From positions 868,001-932,000 of the forward strand of contig NZ_JAKJHW010000002.1 of the NCBI RefSeq assembly GCF_021646685.1: a stretch of 64,000 nt of DNA. The letters are read 5' to 3'. Origin of the DNA: Pseudalkalibacillus salsuginis (GTDB taxonomy: Bacteria; Bacillota; Bacilli; Bacillales; Fictibacillaceae). The notes under the pieces are model-generated. The model made no database searches. It saw only the letters and a program-made list of their open reading frames with translations, and was not told the origin of the DNA. Below are positions 17,381-24,997 of this stretch, one piece after another; positions within the stretch are counted from its first letter, which is position 1; each line of letters opens with the position of its first letter. The position numbers and the translations under genes are program-made.

Positions 17381-17539
17381 TCATTTCTTTTTCTTATTTT
17401 GTGCCATGTCATAAGCAATTCCCAGGGCTACTCCTATCCCGATTCCGATTCCAATATTATCGATCACCAACCCCAAAACTACACCAATCCCAGTTCCGAT
17501 CGTCAGCCCGTTGTTGGATTTTAAAGCTTTTTTAGACAA
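17381..17539 (-). CDS. Small glycine-zipper-like protein
   Basis: This 52-residue frame starts at a TTG with AAGGAGGGG seven bases upstream. The sequence MSKKALKSNNGLTIGTGIGV continues into a run of alternating Gly and hydrophobic residues (DNIGIGIGIGVALGIAYDM) and ends with a Lys-rich tail. Gly-X-Gly spacing and the lack of other polar residues suggest a short membrane-associated or self-assembling helix pair. The function is unknown. It converges on clpP and shares its terminator. The strong ribosome binding site and the clean end are the evidence for a real gene. Confidence 0.7.
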   Translation of the reverse strand: MSKKALKSNNGLTIGTGIGVVLGLVIDNIGIGIGIGVALGIAYDMAQNKKKK

Positions 17540-17784
17540 AACAGCCCCTCCTTATGAAATTTGCCTGCTATTTTTTCTGTCTGAGAGGGCCCGAACTTGA
17601 TCATTGCACCATTCTGCAAATAAATCGCACTAAATCCGAGAATAATTGCTTCATTTTCAGAAATGATGGCACAGTTTTAAAATTGAATTACGCGGCTTTT
17701 TAAAATAACTGAGCTGTTCTTGAATTGCACGAAAATAATATGAACAGCACAACCTTAGTGATTATTGCACCAAATCCATTAACA
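17540..17784. other. Intergenic region with scattered ATTGCAC motifs
   Basis: ATTGCACC or ATTGCACG occurs three times (near 17602, 17725 and 17763) along with related GCAC and AAATAAAT words. The pattern resembles a degraded version of the short periodic repeats seen elsewhere in the window. No gene was seen. Confidence 0.4.
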
Positions 17785-18189
17785 TCAGACAAAAGAGGTG
17801 TCTTCAAGTAATTGTTTCAATGTATCAAGATCTTTTTGGACCTGAAACACGTCTTGGTTGAACTGTTCATCTGACATCATTGGCTCTTGGAAAATTGTAA
17901 ATATGACTTCACAACCTGTACCGTTCGGAATCACCCGCATCGGTACCATGATAGACTCTTCTGGAGAAGGTGTGACAAAGTGATCCAGTATGCCGAATTC
18001 ATTTTGATCGACGAAACGGATGTTCATCTGCCCGTCTACAGTCTCAGCGATCCACTGGTCATTCACCTTTTTCACGGATTCGAAAAACGACCACTGGGGC
18101 AGGTTTTCAGGGTTGGATATGAAGGAATATGCTTTATTGACACTACAATCGATCGAAATGGATAACGTTCTTGTATTTGATAAAGCCAC
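17785..18189 (-). CDS. SRPBCC-family (START/polyketide-cyclase-like) protein
   Basis: The 134-residue protein has the SRPBCC N-terminal signature SIDCSVNKAYSFISNPENLPQW and a helical C-terminus (FQVQKDLDTLKQLLED) that closes the hydrophobic pocket. Such proteins bind or convert hydrophobic small molecules, with unknown ligand here. The start is a GTG at 18189 with AAAGGATG upstream. It lies 36 bp downstream of a DUF3224 protein gene on the same strand, so the two are probably co-transcribed. Confidence 0.8.
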   Translation of the reverse strand: MALSNTRTLSISIDCSVNKAYSFISNPENLPQWSFFESVKKVNDQWIAETVDGQMNIRFVDQNEFGILDHFVTPSPEESIMVPMRVIPNGTGCEVIFTIFQEPMMSDEQFNQDVFQVQKDLDTLKQLLEDTSFV

Positions 18190-18225
18190 TTTGTCACATC
18201 CTTTTGCATTTTATTTTAAGCCTCA

Positions 18226-19053
18226 CTATAAAACTTTATCCGTCTCTTGTAATCCTGCTGCTTTCAGAGCTTTGTCAAGATCGTCGAACCTGGAGATGAA
18301 AGCTACTTTCCCATCCCTCACTTTAATGACAGAAGCGACGTTCGCTTCGCCTGCAGTCCTTCCTTCTTTTCCATTCCATCTCGCCAGTTGTTCATAAACA
18401 AGCAAGCCTTTTCTTCCGTAGATGGATAGAGTTTCGAGGGTCAGCCCGGTCCGTTCCAGCCAGTCCACTAGCAGGACTTTCCCATATCCAGAACCTCTGG
18501 GGCCTGAAATTTCAATGGTAGGAGAGGTTATTTCCGATAAGGCATCAACATCTTGTGTATTGCATGCATCAATCCATTTATCGGCAACATTGATCTCTTC
18601 CTCAATGAATTTGTCCTCTTCTTCTTCCTTTTCTTTTAAAAAGGTTGCCATTTCCTCATCAAACGAATATTTGAAGGTGATCGAAAAAGCATCCGAGTCA
18701 CTTGATTCCACATTAATCACCCCATCGATTCCTTTCAAATCACCTGTTCCCGATTGGGGAATTACTTTTTGCGTAGAAGCCAAAACGCCATTTTCAAACG
18801 TTCCAGTGTGCTCTAAGACGAAACTGCCGATCCGGTCCCTGATACTGCCCGTAAATCGCTCGAGGCCATATATGGTGGCTGATGTTTCTGTAAAATAACA
18901 TTTCAATTCTTCCAGTATACCTTCGCCTTGAAGATCGCCTTCGTAACTCATTTCGAAATGACCTTTCGTCAGCTTAGGCCCACCTTTCATGTCACTATAA
19001 GGGATCTCACTTCCCCGTTTGATTTTTATGATTGATGTTGCTTGTCCATCCAT
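18226..19053 (-). CDS. DUF3224 protein fused to an NTF2/SnoaL-like domain
   Basis: The first 140 residues of this 275-residue protein match the DUF3224 beta-barrel pattern (GHFEMSYEGDLQGEG, GLERFTGSIRDRIGSFVLEH, GTFENG, GTGDLKGIDGVINVE). An acidic linker rich in Glu follows. A C-terminal NTF2/SnoaL-like module comes last (VADKWIDACNTQDVDALSEI and IKVRDGKVAFISRFDD). Each half normally occurs as a separate protein, so the fusion suggests one ligand path or a joint role. The ATG at 19053 is placed nine bases after GGGGAGG; a TTG two codons before is too close. The gene is first in a likely operon with the SRPBCC gene. Confidence 0.75.
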   Translation of the reverse strand: MDGQATSIIKIKRGSEIPYSDMKGGPKLTKGHFEMSYEGDLQGEGILEELKCYFTETSATIYGLERFTGSIRDRIGSFVLEHTGTFENGVLASTQKVIPQSGTGDLKGIDGVINVESSDSDAFSITFKYSFDEEMATFLKEKEEEEDKFIEEEINVADKWIDACNTQDVDALSEITSPTIEISGPRGSGYGKVLLVDWLERTGLTLETLSIYGRKGLLVYEQLARWNGKEGRTAGEANVASVIKVRDGKVAFISRFDDLDKALKAAGLQETDKVL

Positions 19054-19467
19054 AGTCAAAAACCTCCCCTTTGATATTAAAAAAGTAAATCATAAACGAC
19101 GAATTCAAAAAATGATAAGAGGCAGGATCTATTCACTGCTTTTCGCCTCCTTATAGTAATTCGGAGAGAGTAAAAGCATTTCGGCATAACTATGGTAATT
19201 TTTTAAATAGGATTTGATATTCTTTATAGTCAGCGAAATTCAATCCCGTTCCGCGGATGATACGCAAGCCTCCTCGCTACGGGGTCTCGCTCCCGCAGGA
19301 GTGTTCACGAATTTTGCTTAAGGAATCTTCTATCAAAAATCAATAGTAAAATTTATCAAAGCCTTTAAAAAATCATCGCTGTATTTGCTAATTCGATTTC
19401 TAAAAGGATTTTCCTTTAGATATCGAAAAAAAGAACGCCATCATTTTGTGATGACGCCAGCTTTCTT
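19054..19467. other. Intergenic region with a Bacillaceae-type dispersed repeat
   Basis: The stretch at about 19245-19315 (CCGTTCCGCGGATGATACGC, then AAGCCTCCTCGCT, GGGGTCTCGCTCCCGCAGGA) is a degenerate copy of a GC-rich non-coding repeat that is common between genes in Bacillaceae. A related degraded copy lies at about 23425-23575. No gene was seen. Confidence 0.5.
19425..19457 (-). terminator. Intrinsic terminator of the iron alcohol dehydrogenase gene
   Basis: On the minus strand, CGTCATCA - CAAAA - TGATGGCG is followed by TTCTTTTTTTC. It lies just after the stop codon. Confidence 0.85.
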
Positions 19468-20628
19468 TTAATTGCTATAGGCTTTTCGGAAAAGCCGGAG
19501 GTAATCGTCTTTGTTGATTTCTCTGGCATTACTCGGTGTAGAGCCGTTATTATAGGCTGCTTCTGATAAGTAATCGAAGTCATCTTCACTAACCTCAGGT
19601 AGTGAAGAGAATGTTGGAATTGAGATATCTTCAGCCAGCTGCTTCATTTCATCTACTAAAAGGGTTGCTGCTAGCTGATCAGGATCTGACTCCTTTGCGA
19701 TGCCGAGCGTCCTTGCAATGGTCGCATGTTTCTGGATATCTGCTTGGGCATTGTATTCGACGATGTATGGCAGGAACATGGAATTCGCCACTCCATGGGG
19801 CGTATCGTATAACCCTCCGATTGCTTCTGCCATGCAATGGACAGAGGCAACATCCGCATGTGAAAAAGCCATTCCTGCAATTGTGGAGCCGATCATCATA
19901 TTGTAACGTGCCTCTTGATCCTCACCAAATTTTACGGCCCGTCTCAAATTCGGATAGATATGCTTCATTGCTTGTAAGGCTAACCCGTCAGCAATCGGGT
20001 TCGACCGTTTGCACGTATACGCCTCTATAGCATGGACAAGCGCATCCATTCCAGTCGAAGCCGTCAGATGCGGAGGCAAATTATATGTAAGTTCAGGATC
20101 GACAATCGCCAAAATAGGTGCAATCTGGACTGACTTGATCGTGAACTTTATTTTTCCAGCAGTATCAGTTATGACAGAAGAACGTGTCACTTCAGCCCCG
20201 GTCCCTGCGGTCGTCGGAATGACGATCAGTGGCGTCACCCCTTCCGGCACGTTACCCCGGCCTGCATAATCCTGAGGACGGCCACCATGGACACGGAGGA
20301 TCGCAATCGCTTTTGCAGAATCGATAACAGAGCCTCCGCCCAATGCTACAATTGCGTCTGCTCTGAATTCATACGCTGCTTGCCCACCTACTATACAATC
20401 CACATCTCTAGGGTTCGGTTTCACCTGATTGAAAACTTCAGTCTCATAACCTTCTGTTCTCAGAGTTTGTTCCAGCTTACCAACGAAACCCGCCTGTTCG
20501 ATACCAGGATCGGTGACGATAAAAATCCTTTTTCCCTTGACGGCCTCCTTCACATATGATCCTGTTTGCGCTAACACACCATTACCTGCCTGGATTTTGG
20601 TCGGCAAATTGAACTCGACTAATTTCAT
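19468..20628 (-). CDS. Iron-containing (class III) alcohol dehydrogenase
   Basis: The 386-residue protein has the NAD-binding GGGSVIDSAK motif and TTAGTGAEVT. The metal-ligand region follows, with Asp and His in TGMDALVHAIEAY and the later His residues in SHADVASVHCMAEAIGGLYD and TPHGVANSMFLPY. These enzymes oxidise or reduce short alcohols, aldehydes or diols (FucO, propanediol and 1,3-propanediol dehydrogenases). The substrate cannot be inferred from context. The gene is monocistronic, with its own terminator and an ATG at 20628 preceded by GGGGTGAC. Confidence 0.92.
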   Translation of the reverse strand: MKLVEFNLPTKIQAGNGVLAQTGSYVKEAVKGKRIFIVTDPGIEQAGFVGKLEQTLRTEGYETEVFNQVKPNPRDVDCIVGGQAAYEFRADAIVALGGGSVIDSAKAIAILRVHGGRPQDYAGRGNVPEGVTPLIVIPTTAGTGAEVTRSSVITDTAGKIKFTIKSVQIAPILAIVDPELTYNLPPHLTASTGMDALVHAIEAYTCKRSNPIADGLALQAMKHIYPNLRRAVKFGEDQEARYNMMIGSTIAGMAFSHADVASVHCMAEAIGGLYDTPHGVANSMFLPYIVEYNAQADIQKHATIARTLGIAKESDPDQLAATLLVDEMKQLAEDISIPTFSSLPEVSEDDFDYLSEAAYNNGSTPSNAREINKDDYLRLFRKAYSN

Positions 20629-20701
20629 ACTTTGTCACCCCATTCTATTCATCTCTTTATGATAATCGAAGAATCAATCTATTTGCAGCAAAAGTGCTTG
20701 C

Positions 20702-20730
20702 AAAATAAAAAGCCAGCAAATGTGCTGACT
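20702..20730 (-). terminator. Terminator of the 59-residue small protein gene
   Basis: On the minus strand, AGTCAGCA - CATT - TGCTGGCT with one mismatch is followed by TTTTTATTTTG. Confidence 0.8.
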
Positions 20731-20735
20731 ATAAG

Positions 20736-20915
20736 TTACTTATCGATTTTCTCAAATTCTTCTTCAAAATAAAATGTACTTGGGTGTTCATCGACGATAT
20801 AGGAGTATCTCTTCATATTCTTCACATATTGCCATTTTCTGATGGTTACGGATTCACCCGTTTTTTGGATTTTTACAATATCCCCAGGTTTGAATAGATT
20901 GTTTGAACGTTTCAA
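20736..20915 (-). CDS. Small basic protein of unknown function
   Basis: The 59-codon frame starts at TTG 20915 with AAGGGGAG eight bases upstream and ends just before an intrinsic terminator. The product (MKRSNNLFKPGDIVKIQKTG, then ESVTIRKWQYVKNMKRYSYI, then VDEHPSTFYFEEEFEKIDK) begins with a PGDIVKIQKTGE segment reminiscent of small SH3-like or KOW-like beta folds. I do not recognise the family. The strong ribosome binding site, the terminator and the balanced amino acid composition support a real gene. Confidence 0.75.
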   Translation of the reverse strand: MKRSNNLFKPGDIVKIQKTGESVTIRKWQYVKNMKRYSYIVDEHPSTFYFEEEFEKIDK

Positions 20916-21039
20916 AAGATCACTCCCCTTCTAAGTCCATTATACCATAAGGTTTCAGCTACATTTTCTTGCTTTTTCCCTTATTCCTTTTAATTCACAA
21001 CAAGCTTTTAACATTTTTTCATGAACAGGAGAAAATCTA

Positions 21040-21115
21040 TGGTATAATTCGGTTGAACCATTTAATTTTTCCTGAAATATATTGGGCTGGCACATATGTG
21101 TCAGTCCACTTTTTA
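21040..21115 (+). ncRNA. Candidate small RNA: extended -10 promoter followed by a terminator
   Basis: TGGTATAAT at 21040-21048 is a consensus extended -10 element. About 35 bases after the expected start site, a GGGCTGGCACAT / ATGTGTCAGTCC hairpin (21084-21107, two G-U pairs) is followed by ACTTTTTAT, an intrinsic terminator in the plus direction. No open frame lies between, so a transcript of about 60 nt is predicted. It points toward the 3' end of the convergent cold-shock gene. No -35 match was found, which is tolerable for an extended -10 promoter. Confidence 0.45.
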
Positions 21116-21121
21116 TGTACT

Positions 21122-21151
21122 AAAAAACAGACCCTGTGCAGGATCTGTTTT
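21122..21151 (-). terminator. Terminator of the cold-shock gene
   Basis: On the minus strand, AAACAGATCCT - GCAC - AGGGTCTGTTT with one mismatch is followed by TTTAG. It ends the csp transcript 15 bp after the stop codon. Confidence 0.85.
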
Positions 21152-21165
21152 GAGTTCATTGTCAG

Positions 21166-21366
21166 TTAGACTTTTTGTACGTTTGAAGCTTGAGGTCCGC
21201 GTTGTCCTTCTTCAACTTCAAAAGTAACTTCTTGACCTTCGTCTAAAGATTTGAATCCTTCTGATTGGATAGCTGAAAAGTGAACGAATACGTCGTCTGC
21301 ACCTTCACGCTCGATGAATCCAAAACCTTTTTCTGCATTAAACCATTTTACTTTACCATGTTCCAT
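21166..21366 (-). CDS. Cold-shock protein (CspA/CspB family)
   Basis: The 66-residue protein is a complete cold-shock domain with RNP1 (KGFGFIE) and RNP2 (VFVHFS), plus the N-terminal [11 protein letters not shown] and C-terminal [10 protein letters not shown]. It binds single-stranded RNA and DNA and prevents RNA secondary structure at low temperature. The ATG is preceded by AGGAGGCAAC. The upstream gap of about 190 bp leaves room for the long structured 5' leader usual for csp genes, which controls cold induction. It has its own terminator. Confidence 0.96.
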   Translation of the reverse strand: MEHGKVKWFNAEKGFGFIEREGADDVFVHFSAIQSEGFKSLDEGQEVTFEVEEGQRGPQASNVQKV

Positions 21367-21556
21367 TTTTGTTGCCTCCTAGTGCTCTTTGCACATTGTT
21401 TTTCCTATTCTTGCTCAAAACTAGACGTAAAGTTTTCACTTTTAACTATCCTATAGATCGAACAAAAATAACTGTTTTTAATGATAGCAGTTTGTGCTTA
21501 AAATAGCAAGTTCTTTAACATATACCCAATAATTTGTAATGTTTGTAACCTTTCCG

Positions 21557-22013
21557 CTATGAAACTACATATTTCAACAAAGGCAGGTTTCTATCCGCGA
21601 AAACTGTCGATGGGGTTTCGCCAATAACCACTGCCCCCATTCTTTCATAGAACCCTTTTGCATTTGGGTCGCTGTCGATCGTAAAATCTGCTGATGTCCA
21701 GTTCCTTAGCCTTGTCTACCACATGAGACCATAGTATTTTTCCATACCCTCTTCCAATGAACTCTGGATTGAGATACATGAAATCCAAGGCAGCCTGTCC
21801 ATTCTTAATTAAAAATGCAAAGAAACCAAGCATTTTTCGATCTTCTTCCATAACGAAAACATGATTCTTAAGAATATAATTTTCATTGATCGAAAGTGCA
21901 TCACGACAGGCTAAAATGAACTCTTCTGAATAATCCCACTGCGCTTTTGACAGCAATGCAAGATCACTTAATAACTGGGCTTCATCAGGTTTCGCCCTTC
22001 TGATCGTTGCTAT
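21557..22013 (-). pseudogene. GNAT acetyltransferase with lost start codon and a frameshift
   Basis: Read on the minus strand, an ATA codon at 22013 stands where a start should be, seven bases after AAAGGGGCC. It is followed in frame by ATIRRAKPDEAQLLSDLALL and the GNAT core (FMYLNPEFIGRGYGKILWSH, with the acetyl-CoA loop). After KAKELDIS the frame is lost, and the +1 frame continues DFTIDSDPNAKGFYERMGAV to the end at 21557. One inserted base explains the break. Both the start and the C-terminal third are disabled. The longest intact piece is only 103 codons. Confidence 0.75.
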
Positions 22014-22062
22014 AGGACCAGGCCCCTTTTACTTTTTTCATTACCCTGGTATTAGATAAAGC

Positions 22063-22938
22063 TTAGCCTCCGAACTTCGGGGAAGGGATTCCATTCACTC
22101 CGTTAAGGGTGACTTTAAATAAGCCTCCAGCATTTGGATAGGTTTCAAGCTGATCTTTATCCATCCCTTTTCTAGCAGTCGTAATGAACAGCTCATTCAA
22201 GTCCTTCCCTCCGAAGGTACAACTGGTCACATTACACGCAGGTACTGTAATTTCTTGCATCTTCTCACCAGTCACTGGATTCCACCGGGATACTTTTGAA
22301 CCTCCCCAGTGGGCAATCCAAAGCATATTGTCAGCATCAATCGTCATCCCATCTGGTTTTCCTTCCTCTTCTTGAACAAAGATGACATCCTTAGGTTTCT
22401 GAATCCCTCCTGTCAGTCGGTCATACTCATAGCGGACGACCTTTTGCGTTGGCGTATCGATATAATAGAAGTATTCACTGTCTAATGACCAGACTAAACC
22501 ATTCGAGTTACTAACATCAGCGATCTTTTTGGTGACGCTCAAGTCTGTGTCTAAACAATAAAGAGCAGCATTTCCGTCACGATCCTCGTCAATCGTTCCT
22601 GCCCAAAACCTGCCAGCAGGGTCGCATTTCCCATCATTGAAACGATTACCGGGAAGATGGGATTCAGGGTCATGTATTTGTTCGCGTTCTTCCGTTACCA
22701 GATTGATCGAATAGAAACCATTTTCAAGTGCGGCGATAACACCTCCGGATTTTCTTGGAACAATCGCCCCTGGCATTTGGTCCAATTGGATTTTTCGATT
22801 CATTTTCGCTTCCGGGTCATAGATGAAGATCTGACCTTCTTCAATATCGACCCAGTACAGCGTTTGATTTTCATGGTCCCAACACGGTCCTTCCCCTAGG
22901 GTTGCTTTCGCATCTACTAGCAGTTCAACATCAGCCAA
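22063..22938 (-). CDS. SMP-30/gluconolactonase/regucalcin-family protein
   Basis: The 291-residue six-bladed beta-propeller shows LGEGPCWDHENQTLYWVDIE at the N-terminus (metal-ligand Glu in EGP), RFNDGKCDPAGRFWAGT with the conserved Asn-Asp, SNGLVWS, and KPDGMTIDADNMLWIAHWGG, all SMP-30 signatures. Family members are metal-dependent lactonases that hydrolyse sugar lactones. It may act on gluconolactone or a related lactone (family inference). The start is TTG at 22938, eight bases after GGAGG. The broken lipoprotein gene upstream is only 3 bp away on the same strand, so the two formed an operon. Confidence 0.9.
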   Translation of the reverse strand: MADVELLVDAKATLGEGPCWDHENQTLYWVDIEEGQIFIYDPEAKMNRKIQLDQMPGAIVPRKSGGVIAALENGFYSINLVTEEREQIHDPESHLPGNRFNDGKCDPAGRFWAGTIDEDRDGNAALYCLDTDLSVTKKIADVSNSNGLVWSLDSEYFYYIDTPTQKVVRYEYDRLTGGIQKPKDVIFVQEEEGKPDGMTIDADNMLWIAHWGGSKVSRWNPVTGEKMQEITVPACNVTSCTFGGKDLNELFITTARKGMDKDQLETYPNAGGLFKVTLNGVNGIPSPKFGG

Positions 22939-22941
22939 GGT

Positions 22942-23355
22942 TCAGCCTCCTTGATTCCGGGTGACTTTTATAATTGCGTTGTTAGGTGTATACCCTTCCT
23001 TTTCCCCATTTAAAAGGTCTCCACTCTTACGCTCAACTTCGGCATAATGGACTTTATTCTCCTTGTCTACAAGGATGAGCAATGAGATGTCATCCCTGAG
23101 TTCAATATTGCTTGGATCGTCATAAGAAAATCCCAATTCGTCGTTAATCATACGCTCAGTCGTATACGGGTAAAAGACATATGCTTTCGCCCACTTGAAA
23201 CCAGAGACCTCATTTAAGTCAATTTATGTTACGGTTTCATCAGAGAGTTTGGATTCAATCGTCTTTTCCAAATCTGTTTCATAGATAGGGCTTGATGATT
23301 GGCAGCCAAGAAGCATAACAAGGAACATCAGCAAGATTGGATGTTTGATAGTCAG
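22942..23355 (-). pseudogene. Lipoprotein gene with in-frame stop and missing canonical start
   Basis: The minus strand reads IKHPILLMFLVMLLGCQSSS, a lipoprotein signal with lipobox LLGC. It continues to SDETVT, a TAA stop at 23224-23226, and then in the same frame IDLNEVSGFKWAKAYVFYPY to NNAIIKVTRNQGG-stop. The codon where a start is expected (23349) is ATC, with GAGGG upstream; a CTG two codons before (23355) is the only alternative. A 69-codon downstream part remains open but has no signal peptide. One nonsense mutation plus a lost start is the simplest reading. Confidence 0.65.
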
Positions 23356-23851
23356 AATCCCTCTTTTCTTAAGGCGGTTTTCGTATAGATTGTTGTCTTA
23401 CAATTTGAGAAATATACTCGCTTTTCGCGGCAATCCGCAAGCCTTCTCACTTGCTCAGGAAGTGCTGGGTTTGACGTTCACCAAAGGACGTAGTAATTTT
23501 CAGTCGAAGATCCCTAACGTGTAGGTCACTGAGAGGTCTCGCTTAGCTTGCTTTCCCGCAGAAGTCTTGCATATTTCCCCTGTTATTGGTTTCATCTCCT
23601 TATCTATAAAAAGAAAACAGCCTTGCTTACAATCAATCCTCCCCTAAAATCAAACCTTTTCGATCGAGACCACTGAAAAAGCGGGAAACCGATTTTGAGG
23701 TACTCATGAAGGCGTTATGAGACCCTGAAAAAGTGGAAACCCGATTTTGATGTACTCATACAACCCTTTAGGGAGACTGAAAATGAGAAAAATGGAATAT
23801 GGGTTTCCTAAAGGGGCAGGTGGTGAACGTTGAGTAAGGAGGCGTATATAC
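23356..23851. repeat. Gap with a degraded dispersed repeat and three 53-bp tandem units
   Basis: Units starting GAGAC at about 23666, 23719 and 23773 share CTGAAAAAG, GGAAACC(C)GATTTTGA and TACTCAT. The period is 53-54 bp and the third copy is divergent. At 23425-23575 a GC-rich degraded dispersed repeat is visible (GTCTCGCTTAGCTTGCTTTC, CCGCAGAAGTC). No gene was seen. Confidence 0.6.
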
Positions 23852-24814
23852 TTATTCAAAATAAGTATATTTTCCTTGTCCTGTTTCGATCAGATTCTTT
23901 TTCTCGGTTTTGATTTCTTCAATCTCTCGCCTTTTCTGTGTAACTTGGCCTTCTAGATTCGATAGGACAGCCTTTATTTGACGGTGGTGCGTTTTTGTTT
24001 GATCCAGTGATTCTTCGATCCTACCTTGTACCATCCAGTCTGCGATCAACCCATCAAAGAAAAAGTCAGCGAATTTCAACAGGCCTGGAATGTTCACCTG
24101 AATATCTGCCTCTCCCTCGATATCTGATAGTTCTTTTTGAAATCGGCGCATCCTGCTTTGGGCTTGATGGATGTGTTCTGTGGCCCGGTCCAAATGGCTA
24201 TGTTTTACCGCACCTGAGATCGCACCTCCACCAAGCAGGTCGAATGTTCCCCAACCTTTCGCTTTCTCAAGGAATTCCACGGCTTTCTCAAGGGATTGAT
24301 TGACCAGACTACCGGCACTCACCGCTTCATTCAATTCATTTAGAAAAGCGATCATATCCCCTTCAAGCTCTATAAGTTTATCCAACTGAATGGATGTAGG
24401 AGAGGTATTCTCAAGTATGTACCTTTCTTTCCGCTGAAGGATGTCGGAATATTCGTTTTCGACATTTCCCAGTAATTCTATTTTTTTAGTTAATTCATCG
24501 ATTGTTTGGTCTATTTCATCCTTTGATTGTATTGCTTCCTCTAATTTCAATTGGACTATGGCTACTTCTTGTTTTTCCTTGTCCAACCGTTCTTCCTTTG
24601 TCCCTTTTAACGTTAATAACCATCTGGTTACACTTAATCCTTCCATTTTTTCAACATCAGCCTGTTCCGATGACAGTTTTTCCTTCAAGTCGGCGATCAT
24701 ATGTTTAGTTTCAGTCAACTCTTTTTTATAATCGATCAATTGCTTTTTCCATTTCTGCTTCTTTCTAAGCTTTCCTTTGACCGATATGAGTTGTTCGTTA
24801 AGCTCTTGAACCAT
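23852..24814 (-). CDS. Coiled-coil protein of unknown function
   Basis: The 320-residue protein is almost entirely predicted helix with heptad character: about residues 1-60, 80-130 and 270-310 are charged coiled-coil. A Gly-rich turn sits in the middle (KGWGTFDLLGGGAISGAVKH near residue 200). No signal peptide or membrane helix is present, so it is cytoplasmic. It may be a structural or membrane-remodelling protein, but the family is not one I recognise. The ATG has GGGGGG upstream. It is divergent from the FAD oxidase gene. Confidence 0.75.
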   Translation of the reverse strand: MVQELNEQLISVKGKLRKKQKWKKQLIDYKKELTETKHMIADLKEKLSSEQADVEKMEGLSVTRWLLTLKGTKEERLDKEKQEVAIVQLKLEEAIQSKDEIDQTIDELTKKIELLGNVENEYSDILQRKERYILENTSPTSIQLDKLIELEGDMIAFLNELNEAVSAGSLVNQSLEKAVEFLEKAKGWGTFDLLGGGAISGAVKHSHLDRATEHIHQAQSRMRRFQKELSDIEGEADIQVNIPGLLKFADFFFDGLIADWMVQGRIEESLDQTKTHHRQIKAVLSNLEGQVTQKRREIEEIKTEKKNLIETGQGKYTYFE

Positions 24815-24997
24815 GCAAATCCCCCCTTATATTCTTACTATTACGTACGGGGGTCATTGAAAAAAGTTCCAACGCTTTGACCATTTTTAATCGCGGATTC
24901 TTGAACGATCACCATTTTTTACTTGTCATTTCGTTTAAAAAGTGTAAAATTACACTAAATATAAGTATTTACTCTTTTGTTTTGAATGGGGGTCCCT

